From the NCBI GenBank assembly GCA_018401465.1, contig JAGYKE010000004.1, forward strand, positions 620,001-684,000: 64,000 nt of DNA, in the 5' to 3' direction. Source of the stretch: Aestuariivita sp. Its GTDB lineage: Bacteria; Pseudomonadota; Alphaproteobacteria; Rhodobacterales; Rhodobacteraceae. The notes under the pieces were generated by a model that was given only the letters and a program-made list of their open reading frames with translations, did no database searches and was not told the origin of the DNA. Shown piece after piece: positions 1 to 9,682 of this stretch (position 1 is its first letter; each line of letters starts with the position of its first letter). The translations under genes and the position numbers were made by a program.

Positions 1-374
1 AGGCCGACAATGACGCCGCGCGGCTGATCGTGCGTGGCCGGTCGCATCTTCTGAGCCCTGTGGGCCTTGAAGATGAGGTAGAGCGGATCCGGGTCCTGTT
101 CGATGATCTCGAACGCAAGCGCGACATCGCCCAGTTTCTCGAACTGACGGAAGGCGGCGACGGTGTGCGCATCTTCATCGGGTCCGAGAACAAACTTTTT
201 TCACTTTCTGGTTCCTCTCTGGTTGTCTCTCCATATATGAACGCGGACCGGAAGATCATTGGCGCCGTGGGCGTGATCGGACCGACCCGACTCAATTACG
301 GGCGGATCGTGCCGATCGTCGATTACACGGCGCAACTGGTTGGCAAGATGATCGCCGACCGGACCCAGAGGTGA
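1..374 (+). CDS. hrcA: HrcA heat-inducible transcription repressor, C-terminal part
   Basis: The reading frame is open from the window edge (first full codon at base 3) and gives the last 123 residues of HrcA. HrcA represses class I heat-shock operons by binding the CIRCE inverted repeat. The conserved C-terminal signatures are visible: LFSLSGSSLVVSPY, then GVIGPTRLNYGR and IVDYTAQLVGKMI just before the stop. The N-terminal winged-helix DNA-binding half lies outside the window. The stop is 3 bp before the grpE start, so the two are almost certainly cotranscribed, the usual alphaproteobacterial order. No CIRCE element was seen in the visible part. Confidence 0.95.
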   Translation, partial: ADNDAARLIVRGRSHLLSPVGLEDEVERIRVLFDDLERKRDIAQFLELTEGGDGVRIFIGSENKLFSLSGSSLVVSPYMNADRKIIGAVGVIGPTRLNYGRIVPIVDYTAQLVGKMIADRTQR

Positions 375-377
375 CGT

Positions 378-929
378 ATGGCAGACCCCAAGGAAGACCC
401 GGGCCTCGAGCAGGCCCAACCCGAAACCGCCGCGACCGAAGCAGCCGCCGAGGCGCTGTCGGATGAACTCGACCTGCTGCGGCAGGAGCGGGACGACTAC
501 AAGGACAGGTTCATGCGCGCCTTGGCCGAGGCCGAGAATGCGCGCAAACGGTCCGACAAGGCCCGGCGCGAGGCGGAACAATATGGCGGATCGCGGCTCG
601 CCCGTGACATGCTGCCGATCTACGACAACATGAAGCGCGCGCTTGACGCCGTGACGGACGATCAGCGCGCTGCGTCCGCGGCCCTGTTGGAAGGGATCGA
701 GCTGACGATGCGCGAACTTGTAAACGTGTTCCGCAAGCACGGCGTCGAGGTCGTTTCGCCCCAGCTGGGCGACCGCTTCGACCCGCAGATGCACGAAGCG
801 ATGTTCGAAGCCCCCGTGCCCGGCACCCGCGCCGGAGAGATCATTCAGGTCGCAGCGGAAGGCTTCATGCTTCATGACCGCCTGCTGCGCCCGGCGCAGG
901 TCGGTGTGTCGTCGATGCCGGCGTCCTGA
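378..929 (+). CDS. grpE: GrpE nucleotide exchange factor for DnaK
   Basis: This 183-residue protein fits the family length. GrpE is a homodimeric cytoplasmic cofactor that releases ADP from DnaK. Residues 1-35 are acidic and Ala/Glu-rich. A long charged helix follows (RALAEAENARKRSDK, about residues 50-65), then the beta-domain with the conserved block DPQMHEAMFEAP and the C-terminal GFMLHDRLLRPAQVGVS. The ATG lies 3 bp after the hrcA stop. Its partners dnaK and dnaJ are encoded about 49 kb downstream in this window, so the chaperone set is split over two loci. Confidence 0.97.
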   Translation: MADPKEDPGLEQAQPETAATEAAAEALSDELDLLRQERDDYKDRFMRALAEAENARKRSDKARREAEQYGGSRLARDMLPIYDNMKRALDAVTDDQRAASAALLEGIELTMRELVNVFRKHGVEVVSPQLGDRFDPQMHEAMFEAPVPGTRAGEIIQVAAEGFMLHDRLLRPAQVGVSSMPAS

Positions 930-981
930 GGGGCGTCACCGCCGGATTTGCGTATTTGGGACGAGAAGAAGCAGGGGGCCG

Positions 982-3615
982 TCAGAGATTGGCGGCCTCT
1001 TTCAATTTATAGATGATGTCCAGCGCGTCGCGCGGGGACAGGTGATCGGGGTGGATGTCCTTGAGGATCGTCTCGACCTCGGACGCGCGCGCAGGCGAGG
1101 GCGGCGGTGCCGCCGGTTTCACGGAAAACAGTGGCAGATCGTCGATCAGCGCCTTCTGCGTGCCGCCTTCGCGGTCGCCCTGTTCCAGCGCATCCAGAAC
1201 GACGCGCGCGCGGTCGATCACCGAAGGCGGCAGCCCCGCCAATTGCGCCACCTGCACCCCATAGGACCGGTCGGCGGCGCCACCGCGCACCTCGTGCAGG
1301 AAGACGACCTGTCCTTCCCATTCCTTGACCGCGACGGTGGCGTTTTCGACCCCGGACAGCTTGGCCGCCAATGCGGTCAGCTCGTGGTAATGCGTGGCGA
1401 AAAGCGCGCGGCAGCGGTTGACCCCGTGGAGATGCTCCAGCGTGGCCCAGGCGATCGACAATCCGTCATAGGTGGACGTCCCACGCCCGATTTCATCGAG
1501 GATCACCAGCGCATGATCGTCGGCCTGGTTCAGGATGGCGGCGGTTTCGACCATTTCCACCATGAAGGTCGACCGCCCCCGCGCCAGATCGTCTGACGCG
1601 CCGACCCGGCTGAACACCTGAGACACAAGCCCGATGCGCGCGCTGTCGGCGGGCACGAAACTGCCCATCTGTGCCAGCAGCACGATCAGCGCGTTCTGCC
1701 GCAGGAAGGTGGATTTGCCCGCCATGTTCGGCCCCGTCAGAAGCCAGATTGCGGCGTCATCGCCCGGTGTCAGCAGGCAATCGTTCGCGACGAAGGGGTC
1801 GCCGCCCTGTCGGCGCAGGGCGCGCTCCACCACCGGATGACGCCCGCCCGTGATGTCGAGATCGCGCGAGGTGTCGACGACGGGGCGGCACCAGTTTTCG
1901 CCCCGCGCCAGATCGGCCAGCGCGGTGGCCAGGTCGATCTCCGCGAGTGCGCGCGCGGTCTGCGCGATGTCTGCCGCGCGGCTCAGCGTTTCGCCCACCA
2001 GCGCGTCGAAGATGCGGCGTTCGATATCCAGCGCATGCTGGCCCGCGTTCAGGATGCGCGTTTCCAGCTCGGACAGTTCGACCGTCGTGAACCGGACCTG
2101 GTTCGCGGTGGTCTGGCGGTGGATGAAGGTTTCTGACAGCGGTTTCGACAGCATCCGTTCGGCATGCGTTGCCGTCGTTTCGATGAAATAGCCCAGCACG
2201 TTGTTGTGCTTGATCTTGAGCGATGAAATCCCGGCCCTGTCCGCGTAATCGCGTTGCATTCCTGCGATGACCGATCGCCCTTCGTCGCGCAGCTTGCGCA
2301 TGTCGTCGAGTTCGGCGTCATGCCCCGATGCGATGAAACCGCCGTCGCGCACCAGTAGCGGCGGTTCGGCCACCAGTGCTGCATCCAGCAGCGCGACACG
2401 GTCGTGATGACCGGTCAGATCGCGGGCGGCGGCGGCAAGAAGCGGGGGCAGGTTGGGTGGCAGGGCCTGCGACAGGTGCTGTGCCTGTTCCAGCCCTGTG
2501 CGGATCGCTGCCAGATCGCGCGGGCCGCCGCGCCCCAGCGACAACCGCGACAGCGCGCGGTCCAGATCTGGTGCGCGGCGCAGGATGTCGCGCAACCGCT
2601 CACCCAGCCCCGCGTCGCCCACGAACAGCGATACCGCATCAAGACGCGCGTCGATCAGGCCTGCATCGCGCGACGGGCTGCCAAGACGCTGTTCCAGAAG
2701 CCGCGCGCCGCCTGCCGTCACCGTCCGGTCGATGGCATCGAGAAGCGATCCTGCCCGCCCGCCGGACAGAGAGCGCGTCAGTTCCAGATTGCGCCGCGTC
2801 GCCGCGTCGATCTGGACGATGCGTGCCGCCGCCTCGCGCTGGGGCGGCTGCAATCGGGGGAGGTTCCCCTTCTGCGTGATGTCTATGTAATCGACCAGCC
2901 CGCCCATCGCCGCCAGTTCCGCCCGTCCGAACATGCCGTAAGCGTCAAGCGTGGCGACATCGAAGACCGCGCAAAGCCGCTTTTCGGCTGCAGTGCTGTC
3001 GAAACTTGCCCGGCCCAGCGACGTGGTGGAAATGCCCAGATCGGCGGTCAGGTCGCGCAGGTCCTGTTCCCTGTCTTCGGTCAGGATCAGTTCGGACGGC
3101 GCCAGTCGCGCCAGTTCCGGCCCCAGCCTTGCGCGCGTGAACGGCATCACGTGAAACACCCCGGTCGAGATATCGGCCCAGGCCAGCGCCGCGTCGTCGC
3201 GAACCTCGATATAAGCGGCGAGGAAATTGTGCCTCCGCGCTTCCAGCAGCGCGTCTTCGGTCAGCGTGCCCGGCGTGACAAGGCGCACCACGTCACGGTG
3301 GACCACCGATTTCGACCCGCGCTTCTTCGCCTCGGCCGGGCTTTCCATCTGTTCGCAGACCGCGACGCGGAACCCCTTGCGGATCAGCGTCAGAAGATAG
3401 CCTTCGGCGGCGTGGACGGGCACTCCGCACATGGGGATGTCTTCGCCCAGATGCTGCCCGCGCTTGGTCAGTGCGATGTCCAGCGCTTCGGCCGCTGCCG
3501 CCGCGTCGTCGAAGAAGAGTTCATAGAAATCGCCCATCCTGTAGAACAGGAGCGCATCGGCATGCGCCGCCTTGATCTCGAGATATTGCGCCATCATCGG
3601 CGTGATGGTGCTCAA
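982..3615 (-). CDS. mutS: DNA mismatch repair protein MutS
   Basis: This 877-residue MutS recognises base mismatches and small loops and recruits MutL. The N-terminal mismatch-wedge motif [11 protein letters not shown] (residues about 24-34) carries the Phe-x-Glu that stacks on the mismatched base. The C-terminal ABC-type ATPase has Walker [11 protein letters not shown], the signature region and Walker B ([16 protein letters not shown]), and ends with the dimerisation helix-turn-helix. The start at 3615 ([15 protein letters not shown]) gives the normal N-terminus. It converges on grpE and is divergent from maeB; about 130 bp between the mutS and maeB starts must hold both promoters. Confidence 0.98.
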   Translation of the reverse strand: MSTITPMMAQYLEIKAAHADALLFYRMGDFYELFFDDAAAAAEALDIALTKRGQHLGEDIPMCGVPVHAAEGYLLTLIRKGFRVAVCEQMESPAEAKKRGSKSVVHRDVVRLVTPGTLTEDALLEARRHNFLAAYIEVRDDAALAWADISTGVFHVMPFTRARLGPELARLAPSELILTEDREQDLRDLTADLGISTTSLGRASFDSTAAEKRLCAVFDVATLDAYGMFGRAELAAMGGLVDYIDITQKGNLPRLQPPQREAAARIVQIDAATRRNLELTRSLSGGRAGSLLDAIDRTVTAGGARLLEQRLGSPSRDAGLIDARLDAVSLFVGDAGLGERLRDILRRAPDLDRALSRLSLGRGGPRDLAAIRTGLEQAQHLSQALPPNLPPLLAAAARDLTGHHDRVALLDAALVAEPPLLVRDGGFIASGHDAELDDMRKLRDEGRSVIAGMQRDYADRAGISSLKIKHNNVLGYFIETTATHAERMLSKPLSETFIHRQTTANQVRFTTVELSELETRILNAGQHALDIERRIFDALVGETLSRAADIAQTARALAEIDLATALADLARGENWCRPVVDTSRDLDITGGRHPVVERALRRQGGDPFVANDCLLTPGDDAAIWLLTGPNMAGKSTFLRQNALIVLLAQMGSFVPADSARIGLVSQVFSRVGASDDLARGRSTFMVEMVETAAILNQADDHALVILDEIGRGTSTYDGLSIAWATLEHLHGVNRCRALFATHYHELTALAAKLSGVENATVAVKEWEGQVVFLHEVRGGAADRSYGVQVAQLAGLPPSVIDRARVVLDALEQGDREGGTQKALIDDLPLFSVKPAAPPPSPARASEVETILKDIHPDHLSPRDALDIIYKLKEAANL

Positions 3616-3748
3616 GAAACTGCCCCCCAGTCTGTGCCCCGCGCAAGACTATCCACGGTGCCGGTGCGGTGAAAGGCGAAAACGTCCCGTTGCAGCACCG
3701 CCCGCCGCCGCGCTATCACCCGGAAACGTCAGGGAGGAACCGGCGCTC

Positions 3749-6004
3749 ATGTCCAAGACCAAGATCACCGCGGAAGAGGCGCTGGCCTTTCACCTCGAAC
3801 CCACACCCGGCAAGTGGGAGGTGACCCCGACCGTCCCCATGACCACCCAGCGCGATCTGTCGCTGGCCTATTCGCCGGGCGTCGCCGTGCCTTGCGACGC
3901 AATCGCGGCGAACCCCGAAACGGCCTATGATTATACCAACAAGGGCAACCTTGTCGCCGTCATCTCGAACGGGACGGCGGTTCTTGGTCTGGGCAACCTG
4001 GGCGCGCTGGCCTCGAAGCCGGTGATGGAGGGCAAGGCGATCCTGTTCAAGCGCTTCGCGGACGTGAATTCCATCGACCTCGAGGTCGACACCGAAGACC
4101 CGGATGAATTCTGCCGCGCGGTCCGGTTGCTGGGGCCGAGCTTCGGGGGCATCAACCTTGAAGACATCAAGGCGCCTGAATGCTTCATCATCGAACAGCG
4201 CCTCAAGGAAGAGATGGACATCCCCGTCTTCCACGACGACCAGCACGGCACCGCCGTGATCTGCGCGGCGGGGTTGATCAACGCGCTGCACATCTCGGGC
4301 AAGAAGATCGAGGATGTGCGGATCGTGCTGAACGGGGCGGGCGCGGCCGGGATCGCCTGTATCGAGCTTCTGAAGTCGATGGGCGCGCGGCCGCAGAACT
4401 GCATCGTCTGCGACACCAAGGGCGTGCTGTATCAGGGCCGTACCGAAGGCATGAACCAGTGGAAATCGGCCCACGCCATCAAGACCGACCTGCGCACGCT
4501 GGACGAGGCGATGAAAGGTGCCGATGTCTTTCTGGGCGTCAGCGCAAAGGGTGCGGTGACGCAGGCGATGGTGGCCAGCATGGCCCCCAACCCGGTGATC
4601 TTCGCCATGGCGAACCCCGATCCGGAAATCACGCCGGAAGACGCCCACGCCGTCCGCCCCGACGCCATCGTTGCCACCGGGCGCAGCGACTATCCCAACC
4701 AGGTGAACAACGTCCTGGGCTTTCCCTATCTGTTCCGCGGCGCGCTGGACATCCATGCGCGCGCGATCAACGACGAGATGAAGATCGCCTGCGCCCATGC
4801 GCTGGCCGCGCTGGCGCGCGAGGACGTGCCCGACGAGGTGGCGCTGGCCTATGGCACGTCGCTGTCCTTCGGGCGCGACTACATCATCCCGACGCCGTTC
4901 GATCCGCGCCTGATCCATCGCATCCCGGTGGCAGTGGCGAAGGCGGGGATGCAGACAGGCGTCGCCCGTCGCCCCATCATCGACATCGACGCGTATGAGA
5001 TCAGCCTCAAGTCGCGGATGGATCCGACCGCCAGCATCCTGCGGGGGCTGAACAACAGGGCGCGCGCCGCGCAGGCCCGGATGATCTTTGCCGAAGGCGA
5101 CGACCCGCGCGTCCTGCGGGCCGCGGTGCTGTACCAGCGGTCGGGTCTTGGGGTCGCCCGGGTCGTCGGACGGCAGGACGATGTGGCGGCAAAGCTGGAA
5201 GCCGCGGGTCTGGGCGACGCGGTGAGCGAAATCGAGGTGGTGAACGCCGCGAATACCGAGCACCTCGAGGCCTACAAGGGGTTCCTCTATGAACGGCTGC
5301 AGCGGCGGGGCTTCGACCGGCAGGACATTCACCGCCTTGCCGCGCGCGACCGGCACGTGTTCTCGGCCCTGATGTTGGCGCATGGACATGGCGACGGGTT
5401 GGTGACGGGGGCGACGCGGAAGTCGGCCTATATCCTCGAACGCATCAACCATGTCTTCGACGCCGACGCCGCCCATGGCGCGGCGGGGATCACCGCCCTT
5501 CTGCACAAGGGACGCATCGTGCTGATCGCCGATACGCTGGTGCATGAATGGCCCGATGCCGAAGACCTGGCCACCATCGCTGAACGCGCCGCCGACGTGG
5601 CGCGGCACATGGGGCTTGAACCGCGCGTCGCCTTCGTCAGTTTTTCGACCTTCGGCTATCCGGTCAGCGAACGCGCCGAAAAGATGCACCAGGCGCCCGC
5701 CGTGCTCGAGCGTCGGGGCGTGAACTTCGAATTCGAAGGCGAAATGACCGTCGATGTCGCGCTGAACGCGCAGGCGCAGGCGCAATATCCGTTCTCGCGC
5801 CTGACAGGCCCTGCCAACATCCTTGTCGTTCCGGCGCGGCATTCCGCGAGCATCTCGACCAAGCTGATGCAGGAAATGGGCGGTGCCACCGTGATCGGCC
5901 CGATCCTGGCCGGCGTCGATAAGCCGATCCAGATCTGTTCCACGGTGTCGACCGCGAATGATATCCTGAACATGGCCGTGCTTGCCTCGGCCAAGGTTGG
6001 ATAG
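3749..6004 (+). CDS. maeB: NADP-dependent malic enzyme with phosphotransacetylase-like C-terminal domain (MaeB type)
   Basis: The enzyme oxidatively decarboxylates malate to pyruvate, making NADPH. It is 751 residues, the usual MaeB length. The malic-enzyme half (about residues 1-430) shows the catalytic Tyr region LAYSPGVAVPC and the block NLVAVISNGTAVLGLGN, followed by a Rossmann NAD(P) fold (VLNGAGAAGIA). The C-terminal 320 residues resemble phosphate acetyltransferase, a domain that in this family is regulatory (acetyl-CoA sensing) rather than catalytic. An upstream in-frame start exists inside mutS, but the ATG at 3749 is chosen because AGGGAGG sits 11 bp upstream and the protein then starts like relatives (MSKTKITAEEALAFH). 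Confidence 0.96.
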   Translation: MSKTKITAEEALAFHLEPTPGKWEVTPTVPMTTQRDLSLAYSPGVAVPCDAIAANPETAYDYTNKGNLVAVISNGTAVLGLGNLGALASKPVMEGKAILFKRFADVNSIDLEVDTEDPDEFCRAVRLLGPSFGGINLEDIKAPECFIIEQRLKEEMDIPVFHDDQHGTAVICAAGLINALHISGKKIEDVRIVLNGAGAAGIACIELLKSMGARPQNCIVCDTKGVLYQGRTEGMNQWKSAHAIKTDLRTLDEAMKGADVFLGVSAKGAVTQAMVASMAPNPVIFAMANPDPEITPEDAHAVRPDAIVATGRSDYPNQVNNVLGFPYLFRGALDIHARAINDEMKIACAHALAALAREDVPDEVALAYGTSLSFGRDYIIPTPFDPRLIHRIPVAVAKAGMQTGVARRPIIDIDAYEISLKSRMDPTASILRGLNNRARAAQARMIFAEGDDPRVLRAAVLYQRSGLGVARVVGRQDDVAAKLEAAGLGDAVSEIEVVNAANTEHLEAYKGFLYERLQRRGFDRQDIHRLAARDRHVFSALMLAHGHGDGLVTGATRKSAYILERINHVFDADAAHGAAGITALLHKGRIVLIADTLVHEWPDAEDLATIAERAADVARHMGLEPRVAFVSFSTFGYPVSERAEKMHQAPAVLERRGVNFEFEGEMTVDVALNAQAQAQYPFSRLTGPANILVVPARHSASISTKLMQEMGGATVIGPILAGVDKPIQICSTVSTANDILNMAVLASAKVG

Positions 6005-6007
6005 CGT

Positions 6008-6877
6008 ATGGCGGTCTGGAACCTCGGGTCGATCAACGCAGACATGGTCTATGCCGTGCCGCGTTTGCCGGTCGCCGGGGAAACCGTGGCGGCGACGGGT
6101 TTGGCCCGATACCTGGGCGGCAAGGGCGCCAACATGTCGGTCGCCGCGGCCCGTGCAGCGGCGCATGTGCGCCATATCGGGGCGGTGGGTGCCGACGGGC
6201 GCTGGGCGGTCGAACGGCTGCTGGAATACGGTGTCGACACACGTCACATCGACACGGTCGATGCGCCGACGGGGCACGCCATCGTCGCCGTCGATGCCCA
6301 TGGTGAAAACCAGATCATCATCCTGCCGGGCGCCAACCGCGCCATTCCCGGAGACCTGATCGCCCGCGCCCTCACCGAAGCTTCGCCCGGCGATATCCTG
6401 CTGACCCAGAACGAAACCAACGGACAGGCGGAGGCTGCGGCCCTTGCCCGCCGCATGGGCCTGTCGGTCGTGCACGCGGCAGCACCTTTCGACGCGGATG
6501 CCGTGCGTGCGCTGCTGCCCCTGACCGATCTGTTGGTGCTGAACGCGGTCGAAGCCGGGCAGCTTCGCGCGGCGTCGGGACAGGGGCCCACCGATCTTGG
6601 CCTGCGCGACGTGATCGTCACGCGGGGGGCCGACGGCGCCACCTGGTGGCACGACGGCACCGCCACCGAGTTCGCCGCCCGCAAGGTGACGCCGGTCGAC
6701 ACGACCGGGGCGGGCGACACGTTCACCGGCTATGTCGTGGCGGGGCTGGACCGTGGTCTGCCGATAGCGCAGGCAATCGCGCAGGCCATGATCGCGGCAT
6801 CGATCATGGTGACCCGCCCGGGCACCGCCGATGTCATCCCCGACCTGCGCGATGTGCAGGCGGTCATGGGCGTCTAG
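6008..6877 (+). CDS. rbsK: PfkB-family carbohydrate kinase, ribokinase-like
   Basis: This 289-residue PfkB-family kinase most resembles ribokinase, which phosphorylates ribose at O5. The N-terminal substrate motif GGKGANMSVAAAR (residues about 37-49) and the C-terminal ATP/anion-hole signature DTTGAGDTFTGYV with its catalytic Asp are intact. It starts 3 bp after maeB, so it is probably cotranscribed. No ribose transporter or rbs regulator is adjacent, so the physiological sugar is not settled by context. It ends in a 4-bp convergent overlap with msrA. Confidence 0.85.
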   Translation: MAVWNLGSINADMVYAVPRLPVAGETVAATGLARYLGGKGANMSVAAARAAAHVRHIGAVGADGRWAVERLLEYGVDTRHIDTVDAPTGHAIVAVDAHGENQIIILPGANRAIPGDLIARALTEASPGDILLTQNETNGQAEAAALARRMGLSVVHAAAPFDADAVRALLPLTDLLVLNAVEAGQLRAASGQGPTDLGLRDVIVTRGADGATWWHDGTATEFAARKVTPVDTTGAGDTFTGYVVAGLDRGLPIAQAIAQAMIAASIMVTRPGTADVIPDLRDVQAVMGV

Positions 6878-7536
6878 CCGCCCGCGAAGGGTGCCGCATC
6901 GCCCCAAAGGGCCCGCACCCGTTCGTCGCGCCCGCAGGCATCGCGGTACAGCTCGTAGGCGACGGATTGTCGGCGCGGACCGAATCGGGTCAGGACCAGC
7001 TTTTCGCCCTTGTAGTAATCCTGATGATACTCCTCGGCCTTGAAGAAGGTCGCCTCGGGCAGAACCGGCGTGACGATCTTGCGGCCAAGCGCCGCCTCGG
7101 CCGCGGACAGGGCCGATTCGGCCAATGACCGCTCTTCGTCGGACGACACGAAGATCGCGGTGCGGTAACTGTCACCCCGGTCGCAGAACTGCCCGCCCGG
7201 ATCGGTCGGGTCCACCGACCTCAGGAACATCTTCAGAAGTTTCGCGCGCGAAACAATCGACGGGTCGAATTCGATCTGCACGGCCTCAAAATGCCCGGTC
7301 CTGCCGCCGGTCACCTGTCTGTAAGAGGGGTTCGCAACCGTGCCCCCGGTATAGCCCGAGACCACCCCGCGCACGCCGCGGACCTTCTCGAAATCCGCCT
7401 CGACGCACCAGAAACAGCCGCCCGCCACGACAAGCGATTCGGTTCCGGCCGCATAGGCCTTTTCGGTCCTGATCGCGAGCGCGACAAGGATCAGGACAGT
7501 CAGGGCGATGGGCTTGATCAGGTCGTGAATGCGCAT
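6874..7536 (-). CDS. msrA: Peptide-methionine (S)-S-oxide reductase MsrA, probably exported
   Basis: MsrA reduces methionine-S-sulfoxide in oxidised proteins. The catalytic motif GGCFWCVEADF lies at about residues 38-48, followed by the conserved SGYTGG and the HxExVxxxFDP-like stretch GHFEAVQIEFDP. The first 29 residues form a hydrophobic leader (IALTVLILVALAI, then TEKAYAAG) that reads as a Sec signal peptide, so this copy probably repairs periplasmic proteins. The 220-residue length fits an MsrA domain plus signal. It converges on the upstream kinase gene with a 4-bp overlap. Confidence 0.95.
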   Translation of the reverse strand: MRIHDLIKPIALTVLILVALAIRTEKAYAAGTESLVVAGGCFWCVEADFEKVRGVRGVVSGYTGGTVANPSYRQVTGGRTGHFEAVQIEFDPSIVSRAKLLKMFLRSVDPTDPGGQFCDRGDSYRTAIFVSSDEERSLAESALSAAEAALGRKIVTPVLPEATFFKAEEYHQDYYKGEKLVLTRFGPRRQSVAYELYRDACGRDERVRALWGDAAPFAGG

Positions 7537-7682
7537 GGGTCACCTCCTTGTCGCAGGCCACGGTGACGGGCCCCGCCCCGTCGCGCAATCCGCTGAAACC
7601 CCCTGTCACGCGCTGGTGAAGCGAATTTACCGCTTGGCGCGAACCAGAGCCGCGCCTAGCGTCCGCAAGAACGGAGAGACAG

Positions 7683-8603
7683 ATGACCGAGCACATCACC
7701 ACCCATCAGGCCGAGGAAGACGCAAGGAACGAGGCCATCCTGATCTACCTGAACGGCCGCGTCGTACCTAAGGCGCAGGCGCTGGTGAGCGTCTATGATT
7801 CCGGTTTCATGCTGGGCGACGGCGTGTGGGAGGGGCTGCGCCTTTACGATGGGCATTGGGCCTTCCTGGGCGACCATATGGACCGGTTGTTCGAGGCGGC
7901 GAAGGCGATCGATCTGGATATCGGGATGACCCGCGAACAGGTCATAAATGCCCTGTTAGAGACGCAATCCGCCAACGGCATGACCACCGATGCCCATGCA
8001 AGGCTGATGGTCACGCGCGGGGTCAAGACGCGGCCGTTCCAGCATCCGTCGCTGTCGCGTCAGGGGCCGACCATCACGATCATCATGGAACATTCGCGCC
8101 CGAAACTGCCGCGCCCGATCCGTCTGGCCACGGTGCCGCATATCCGCGGCCTGCCGATGACGCAGGACCCCAAGCTGAATTCGCATTCCAAGCTGAACTG
8201 CATCCTGGCGTGCATCGCCGCCGAAAAGGCCGGCGCGGACGAGGCGCTGATGCTCGACGTGCATGGATTCGTGAACACGACGAATGCCTGCAACGTCTTC
8301 ATCGTGCGCAAGGGCGAGGTTTGGACCTCGACCGGCGACTACTGCATGAACGGGATCACGCGCGCCAAGGTGATCCAGCTTTGTCGCGAAAACGGCATTC
8401 CGGTGTTCGAGAAGAACTTTTCCCTTGTTGAGACCTACAGCGCCGACGAGGCCTTCCTGACCGGCACCTTCGGTGCACAGACCCCGGTGGGGCAGATCGA
8501 CGGCCGGGTGATCGGAACGGGCCAGATGGGGCCGGTGACGGAACGGCTGCGCGCGCTCTACAAGGATCTGATCCGGCGCGATGCGGTCGAAAACAGGCTC
8601 TGA
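7683..8603 (+). CDS. Class IV PLP-dependent aminotransferase (BCAT/D-amino acid transaminase-like)
   Basis: This 306-residue fold-type IV aminotransferase has the family's N-terminal block SVYDSGFMLGDGVWEGLR, the PLP lysine region DPKLNSHSKLNCILA, and the cofactor-phosphate loops GFVNTTNACNVF and LTGTFGAQTPVGQI. These place it with branched-chain amino acid, D-alanine and aminodeoxychorismate lyase relatives, but the sequence does not fix the substrate. The next gene, 12 bp downstream on the same strand, encodes a sulfotransferase-like P-loop protein; the tight spacing implies a two-gene unit working on one substrate. It is divergent from msrA with a 146-bp gap for promoters. Confidence 0.88.
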   Translation: MTEHITTHQAEEDARNEAILIYLNGRVVPKAQALVSVYDSGFMLGDGVWEGLRLYDGHWAFLGDHMDRLFEAAKAIDLDIGMTREQVINALLETQSANGMTTDAHARLMVTRGVKTRPFQHPSLSRQGPTITIIMEHSRPKLPRPIRLATVPHIRGLPMTQDPKLNSHSKLNCILACIAAEKAGADEALMLDVHGFVNTTNACNVFIVRKGEVWTSTGDYCMNGITRAKVIQLCRENGIPVFEKNFSLVETYSADEAFLTGTFGAQTPVGQIDGRVIGTGQMGPVTERLRALYKDLIRRDAVENRL

Positions 8604-8615
8604 CAAGGGGTTTTC

Positions 8616-9314
8616 ATGAAAATCGCCATGTGGTCAGGGCCGCGCAACCTGTCGACGGCGATGATGTATGCCTTCGGCAACCGCAGCGATTTTGCGGCCT
8701 GGGATGAACCGTTCTATGCCGCCTACCTCGCGCATTCGGGGATCGATCACCCGATGCGCAATATAGTGATCACAAATCATGAAACTGATCCCCTGAAGGT
8801 GGCGGATCGCTGCGCAGGCCCGGTTCCGGACGGCAAACCGCATTGGTACATGAAGCACATGCCGTTCCACATGCTGCCCGGTTTTCCGCTGGACTGGGCC
8901 GAGGGCTGCGTGAACGTTCACCTGGTCCGCCATCCGGCGCGGGTGATCGCCAGCTATGCCGCCAAGCGGGAAAATCCGACGCTCTCCGACATCGGCTATC
9001 GCCAGCAGGCCGAGCTTTTTGCCCGCTTTCCCGGCCCCGTGATCGACAGCGACGACATCCGCCGTGACCCCGAAGGCATGTTGCGGAAGCTTTGCGCCGA
9101 AATCGGGCTACCTTTCGACCCCGCCATGCTGAGCTGGCCCGCGGGGCCTAAACCCTTTGACGGTGTCTGGGCGCCGCACTGGTATGGCGCGGTTCACCGG
9201 TCCACGGGCTTTGCCCCGCCCGAGGGCGATTTGCCCTTGTTAGAGCCTGAAATGGCGCGTCTTGGGCACGCGGCGCTGCCCTATTACCGCGATCTCGCCG
9301 CGCGGCGGATCTGA
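8616..9314 (+). CDS. Sulfotransferase-like P-loop protein paired with the class IV aminotransferase
   Basis: This 232-residue protein begins with a sulfotransferase-type PAPS 5'-phosphosulfate loop (KIAMWSGPRNLSTAM, residues 2-16). It has a second motif like the 3'-phosphate binding segment (VHLVRHPARVIASYAAKR, around residues 100-118). The C-terminal part has the conserved-looking WPAGPKPFDGVWAPHWY. It is soluble, with no signal peptide or membrane segments. It directly follows the class IV aminotransferase (12 bp), suggesting a shared pathway, possibly sulfonation or activation of an amino-acid-derived compound. The true substrate and even sulfotransferase activity are inference. Confidence 0.75.
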   Translation: MKIAMWSGPRNLSTAMMYAFGNRSDFAAWDEPFYAAYLAHSGIDHPMRNIVITNHETDPLKVADRCAGPVPDGKPHWYMKHMPFHMLPGFPLDWAEGCVNVHLVRHPARVIASYAAKRENPTLSDIGYRQQAELFARFPGPVIDSDDIRRDPEGMLRKLCAEIGLPFDPAMLSWPAGPKPFDGVWAPHWYGAVHRSTGFAPPEGDLPLLEPEMARLGHAALPYYRDLAARRI

Positions 9315-9321
9315 CCGGCCG

Positions 9322-9603
9322 TCACTTCAGAAGCGATCCCAGCTTCATCGCGACCGCCGGGTTGCCGCTGATCTTCAGCTTGCCCATCATCACGCCGGTC
9401 ATCGGGTTCAGCTTGCCGGTCAGCAGCTTTTCGAGGTTCCCGATGCTCAGCGCGATGGTGCAATCGGTCTCGCGGTCTTCGGTCGAGGCGACGCCATCGG
9501 CCAGAACGATCACCCCATCTTCACCGCAATCGAACTTGAGCGACCCGTCAAAGCCGCGCTCGGCCAGTCCGGCGTTGATGCCTTCAGCGATCCGTTCCAG
9601 CAT
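9322..9603 (-). CDS. SCP2 sterol-carrier-like domain protein
   Basis: This 93-residue single-domain SCP2 protein is the lipid-binding fold of sterol carrier protein 2. The C-terminal pattern typical of the domain is present: LSIGNLEKLLTGKLNPM, then GVMMGKLKISGNPAVAMKLGSLL. The start at 9603 is preferred over an in-frame upstream start because CTGGAGG lies about 8 bp upstream and the longer form adds a non-conserved 20 residues that cross a terminator hairpin. It is convergent with the sulfotransferase-like gene. Such free-standing SCP2 proteins are common in alphaproteobacteria; the ligand is unknown. Confidence 0.85.
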   Translation of the reverse strand: MLERIAEGINAGLAERGFDGSLKFDCGEDGVIVLADGVASTEDRETDCTIALSIGNLEKLLTGKLNPMTGVMMGKLKISGNPAVAMKLGSLLK

Positions 9604-9620
9604 GGCCTGCCTCCAGGAAG

Positions 9621-9649
9621 AAATGCCCGCCGGATGAGGGCGGGCATTT
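9621..9649 (-). terminator. Rho-independent terminator downstream of argG
   Basis: There is a perfect 11-bp stem, AAATGCCCGCC paired with GGCGGGCATTT, around a 7-nt loop. Read on the minus strand it lies 33 bp after the argG stop and is followed by TTTCTTCC. It separates argG from the SCP2 gene on the same strand; the A/T-ended stem could also work in the other direction. Confidence 0.8.
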
Positions 9650-9682
9650 GCGACGAAAAGCAACGGTGACGTTGCTGCAGTC

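Noticed and set aside
3716-6907. A 1063-codon open frame on the minus strand opposite maeB and the sugar kinase.
   Set aside because: It is a composition shadow of GC-rich genes: no recognisable domains, and both real genes opposite have complete motifs and good starts.
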